Assembly (NCBI RefSeq): GCF_018798885.1
Contig: NZ_CP076363.1
Span: 124,001 to 188,000, forward strand
DNA: 64,000 nt
DNA from: Gemmobacter fulvus
GTDB taxonomy: Bacteria; Pseudomonadota; Alphaproteobacteria; Rhodobacterales; Rhodobacteraceae
Direction of reading: 5' to 3'
Part shown: positions 61,832 to 64,000 of the stretch, piece after piece
How the letters are laid out: each line of letters opens with the position of its first letter
Numbering within the stretch: the first letter of the stretch is position 1
Made by a program: the position numbers and the translations under genes
The notes under the pieces: model-generated
Told to the model about the DNA's origin: nothing
The model's input: only the letters and a program-made list of their open reading frames with translations
Database searches by the model: none

Positions 61832-62710
61832 ATGCAGCAATCAATGCACTTGAAATCCTTCGAATTGTTCGCCCACGACATCAATGACGTGGATGTCAAA
61901 CTGCTGCATGCGCTGACAATCGCAGTGCGCTGGCCGCACCGACAGAAGGATTGGGAGTTTCTGCGGCGGGTCGGGCACGGCATCGTTGCCGTGGATGGCA
62001 TCGGGCGTGTTTTTGGCAGTGCCATGTGGTTTCCCCAAGGCGATGATTTCGCCTCGATCGGTCTGGTGATCACGACGCCGCGCACGCAGGCGCAAGGCGG
62101 TGGGCGCTGGCTTATGGCGCAGGTTCTGGAACGCTGCGGCCAGCGCAATCTCGCGCTGAACGCAACCCATGCCGCCTATCCGCTGTATGTTTCGCTTGGT
62201 TTTACCAGCGAGGCGGTTGTCTATATGCGGCAGGGCCAGACGCAGCACACCCTGCCGCCGCTGCCAGAGCTGGAGGGAGAGCTGACGGCGCTGACAGGCG
62301 ACCAGCTGGCCGAGATCGCGGCGCTGGATGCACGTGCCTTCGGCGCCAATCGCGCGCAATTGCTGGCATCCTTGTCGGGCGTTTCGTCGACAGTCGTTTT
62401 GTCGCGGGGCGGGAAAATCGCTGGCTATTCCATGTGTCGCGAATTCGGACGCGGCCATCAGATCGGCCCGACGATTGCCCTGAATGAACAGGACGCGGCG
62501 CATCTGACCGCAGCCCACCTCAAAGCCCTGCCTGGACGTTTCGCCCGTGTCGATACCCGCGAAAGAGACGGCATGTTTGCCGAATTTCTTGAGAACAGCG
62601 GCCTTGCCGTGGCCGAAACGGTGACGACAATGTCGAAGGGCCGCCGGTTTCTGAACCGCGAAGCCAACCAGCCCTGGGTCTATGGGCTGGCCGGTCACGC
62701 TGTCGGCTGA
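61832..62710 (+). CDS. GNAT-family acetyltransferase with tandem domains
   Basis: A 292-residue protein with two GNAT-like halves. The first (about 1-130) has the acetyl-CoA-binding motif region TPRTQAQGGGRWLMAQVLER. The second (about 140-290) corresponds to the extra C-terminal domain found in many tandem GNAT proteins. The acceptor substrate is unknown. ATG 61832 is chosen because the conserved part starts there; the open frame reaches back to 61646 without a plausible ribosome site. It is convergent with an aldehyde dehydrogenase gene and separated from it by a hairpin. Confidence 0.78.
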   Translation: MQQSMHLKSFELFAHDINDVDVKLLHALTIAVRWPHRQKDWEFLRRVGHGIVAVDGIGRVFGSAMWFPQGDDFASIGLVITTPRTQAQGGGRWLMAQVLERCGQRNLALNATHAAYPLYVSLGFTSEAVVYMRQGQTQHTLPPLPELEGELTALTGDQLAEIAALDARAFGANRAQLLASLSGVSSTVVLSRGGKIAGYSMCREFGRGHQIGPTIALNEQDAAHLTAAHLKALPGRFARVDTRERDGMFAEFLENSGLAVAETVTTMSKGRRFLNREANQPWVYGLAGHAVG

Positions 62711-62730
62711 TTGCGGTTCTGCCGGAACCT

Positions 62731-62757
62731 GCGACGGATCCTTGCGGATCACGTCGC
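62731..62757. terminator. Hairpin between convergent GNAT and aldehyde dehydrogenase genes
   Basis: GCGAC and GATCC on the left pair with GGATC and GTCGC on the right (GCGACggatccTTGCggatcacGTCGC), giving a bulged 10-bp stem with a 4-base loop. No T-run is present. Its position between two convergent stops makes a bidirectional terminator plausible. Confidence 0.4.
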
Positions 62758-62775
62758 GAGCCGTCCAAGCGCCAG

Positions 62776-64000
62776 TCAGAAATAACCGAGCATGGATTTG
62801 ACTTCCAGATATTCCAGCATCCCCTCAAGCCCGTACTCCCGGCCATTTCCGGATTGCTTGAAGCCGCCAAACGGCGCGTGCGGATTCCAGGCCGGATAGT
62901 TGAGATGCACCTGACCCGCATGGATCCGCGATGCGGCATCCTTGACGGCCTGCATATTGCTGCCCTGCACATGCGCACCGAGGCCATAAACCGTGTCATT
63001 GGCAATGGTGATCGCCTCTTCCACCGTGTCATAGGGCAGGATGCACAGAACCGGGCCAAAAATCTCTTCCTGCGCAATCCGCATCTGCGTGTGCACGCCC
63101 GAGAAAATGGTGGGTTGCACATAAAGGCCCGCCGTCAGGCCGCTGGGTCGGCCCTGCCCGCCGACAAGCAGCTGCGCGCCTTCGGCGATGCCGACCCCGA
63201 TCATGGTCTGGATGCGGTCAAACTGCGCACGGTTGGCGATTGCGCCATGCGTCGTCTCTTCTGACAGCGGATCACCGACAACGATCTGGCGGGCAGACTG
63301 TCTGGCAATCTCCTCGATCTCCGCAAGGCGCACGCGCGGCACGATCATGCGGGTCGGGGCGCTGCACGACTGGCCAAGATTGCGAAAGGCGGCGGCGACA
63401 CCCAAAGACACCGCCCGCTCCATATCGGCATCGGGCAGGATCAGGTTCGGGGATTTGCCGCCCAGTTCCTGCGCAACCCGCTTCACCGTCGGTGCTGCGG
63501 CCTGCGCCACGGCAATCCCCGCGCGGGTCGAGCCGGTGATCGAGATCATGTCGACATCCGGGTGCGCGGCCAGCACCGCCCCCACACCCGCGCCATCGCC
63601 CTGCACCAGATTGAAAACCCCGGCAGGGAAACCGGCGTCCTCGATGGCCTCGGCGAACAGCAGCGCATCCAGCGGCGAAAGTTCGCTTGGTTTCAGCACG
63701 ACGGTACAACCCGCAGCCAGCGCCGGGGCAACCTTCGCGGTGATCTGATAGAGCGGCCAGTTCCACGGCACGATCAGCGCGCAGACGCCAATCGCCTCCC
63801 GCGAGACAGCGGTGTGGCCACGCTGTTCGATGAAGGGGAAGGCCGTCAGAACATCGCGAGCGGTCTTCACATGGGCAATCGCCAGCGGCACCTGCGCCGT
63901 GCGCGCATAGCCAATCGCCGCCCCCATCTCCAGCGTCAGGCACTGCGCAAACAGCTCGCAGCGCACCTCAAGCAGGGCCTGAAGCCGATCCAGCAGCGCA
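62776..64000 (-). CDS. Aldehyde dehydrogenase (5' partial, runs off the right edge)
   Basis: An ALDH-family enzyme whose N-terminal part (about 70 residues) lies beyond the window; the frame is open to the right edge. The visible 400 or so residues contain the Asn in VPWNWPLYQ, the cofactor Lys in VLKPSELSPLD, ITGSTRAG, the general-base Glu in AQELGGKSP, the nucleophile Cys in NLGQSCSAP, and the end PFGGFKQSGNGREYG. The substrate is unknown; it most resembles broad-specificity aliphatic or betaine-type aldehyde dehydrogenases. It is not obviously linked to the tricarboxylate genes. Confidence 0.93.
   Translation of the reverse strand, partial: ALLDRLQALLEVRCELFAQCLTLEMGAAIGYARTAQVPLAIAHVKTARDVLTAFPFIEQRGHTAVSREAIGVCALIVPWNWPLYQITAKVAPALAAGCTVVLKPSELSPLDALLFAEAIEDAGFPAGVFNLVQGDGAGVGAVLAAHPDVDMISITGSTRAGIAVAQAAAPTVKRVAQELGGKSPNLILPDADMERAVSLGVAAAFRNLGQSCSAPTRMIVPRVRLAEIEEIARQSARQIVVGDPLSEETTHGAIANRAQFDRIQTMIGVGIAEGAQLLVGGQGRPSGLTAGLYVQPTIFSGVHTQMRIAQEEIFGPVLCILPYDTVEEAITIANDTVYGLGAHVQGSNMQAVKDAASRIHAGQVHLNYPAWNPHAPFGGFKQSGNGREYGLEGMLEYLEVKSMLGYF

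Noticed and set aside
1-64000. CRISPR arrays, rRNA, tRNA genes, insertion sequences or long direct repeats
   Set aside because: I looked for regularly spaced repeats, tRNA-like cloverleaf ends, rRNA motifs and transposase motifs (for example DDE-type) on both strands and saw none I could support; a covariance-model scan could still reveal a small RNA.

Overview
The window is one high-GC (by eye) chromosomal stretch from an alphaproteobacterium, most likely a Rhodobacteraceae-type heterotroph. That placement is inferred from dense TRAP and tripartite tricarboxylate transporters, FadR-type GntR and MocR regulators, and a DUF983 protein; no rRNA or other phylogenetic marker is present. It reads as an accessory catabolic region: blocks of intact catabolic operons are separated by patches of decayed genes.

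Layout. 0-2.8 kb: end of a sugar-uptake operon (ABC ATPase, ThuA-like protein, Gfo/Idh/MocA dehydrogenase). 2.9-6.5 kb: three exported proteins on the minus strand (amidase, S10 peptidase, unknown). 6.9-10.1 kb: an AraC regulator, then a DHA2 drug-efflux pump divergent from its TetR repressor with a palindromic operator between them. 10.4-15.8 kb: a tight four-gene minus-strand operon encoding an alpha/beta-hydrolase, a CHAT-like protein that has lost its active site, a CHAT (caspase-like) protease and a further caspase/CHAT-like protein. This is the best candidate for an undescribed system. 16-20.6 kb: a MocR regulator, a Sll0783/MSMEG_0572-family protein, a frameshifted LnmK/Pnap_2097-type gene, a DUF983 protein with a strong terminator, and a broken alpha/beta-hydrolase.

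20.6-39.7 kb is an aromatic catabolic island. It has a TRAP uptake system, a LysR regulator, a Dabb protein, maleylacetate reductase, hydroxyquinol 1,2-dioxygenase and an aldehyde dehydrogenase. After a 3-kb pseudogene graveyard (GMC oxidoreductase, ABC transporter parts, HDAC-family amidohydrolase) comes a full set matching the indole-3-acetate catabolic (iac) genes: iacI on one strand, iacH-A-B-C-D-E-F-G on the other. Near-identical operator-like sites recur before the LysR gene, iacI and iacH, and a second motif is shared by the TRAP operon and the aldehyde dehydrogenase, which suggests co-regulation. 39.6-47.2 kb: FUSC-family membrane protein, APC permease, AraC regulator, and an amine/amino-acid oxidation operon (ornithine-cyclodeaminase-like, RidA, FAD oxidase) ending in a MarR gene.

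47.3-61.6 kb is a tricarboxylate module: an ATP-citrate-lyase-like enzyme pair and a thioesterase, then (minus strand) TcuB, TcuA and a GntR repressor (tricarballylate oxidation to cis-aconitate), a PrpF-like isomerase, a fused TctA-TctB permease and TctC binding protein, and the divergent TctD/TctE two-component system. Together they would import a tricarboxylate, oxidise or isomerise it, and cleave a CoA-activated product. The window ends with a tandem-GNAT protein and a partial aldehyde dehydrogenase that runs off the right edge.
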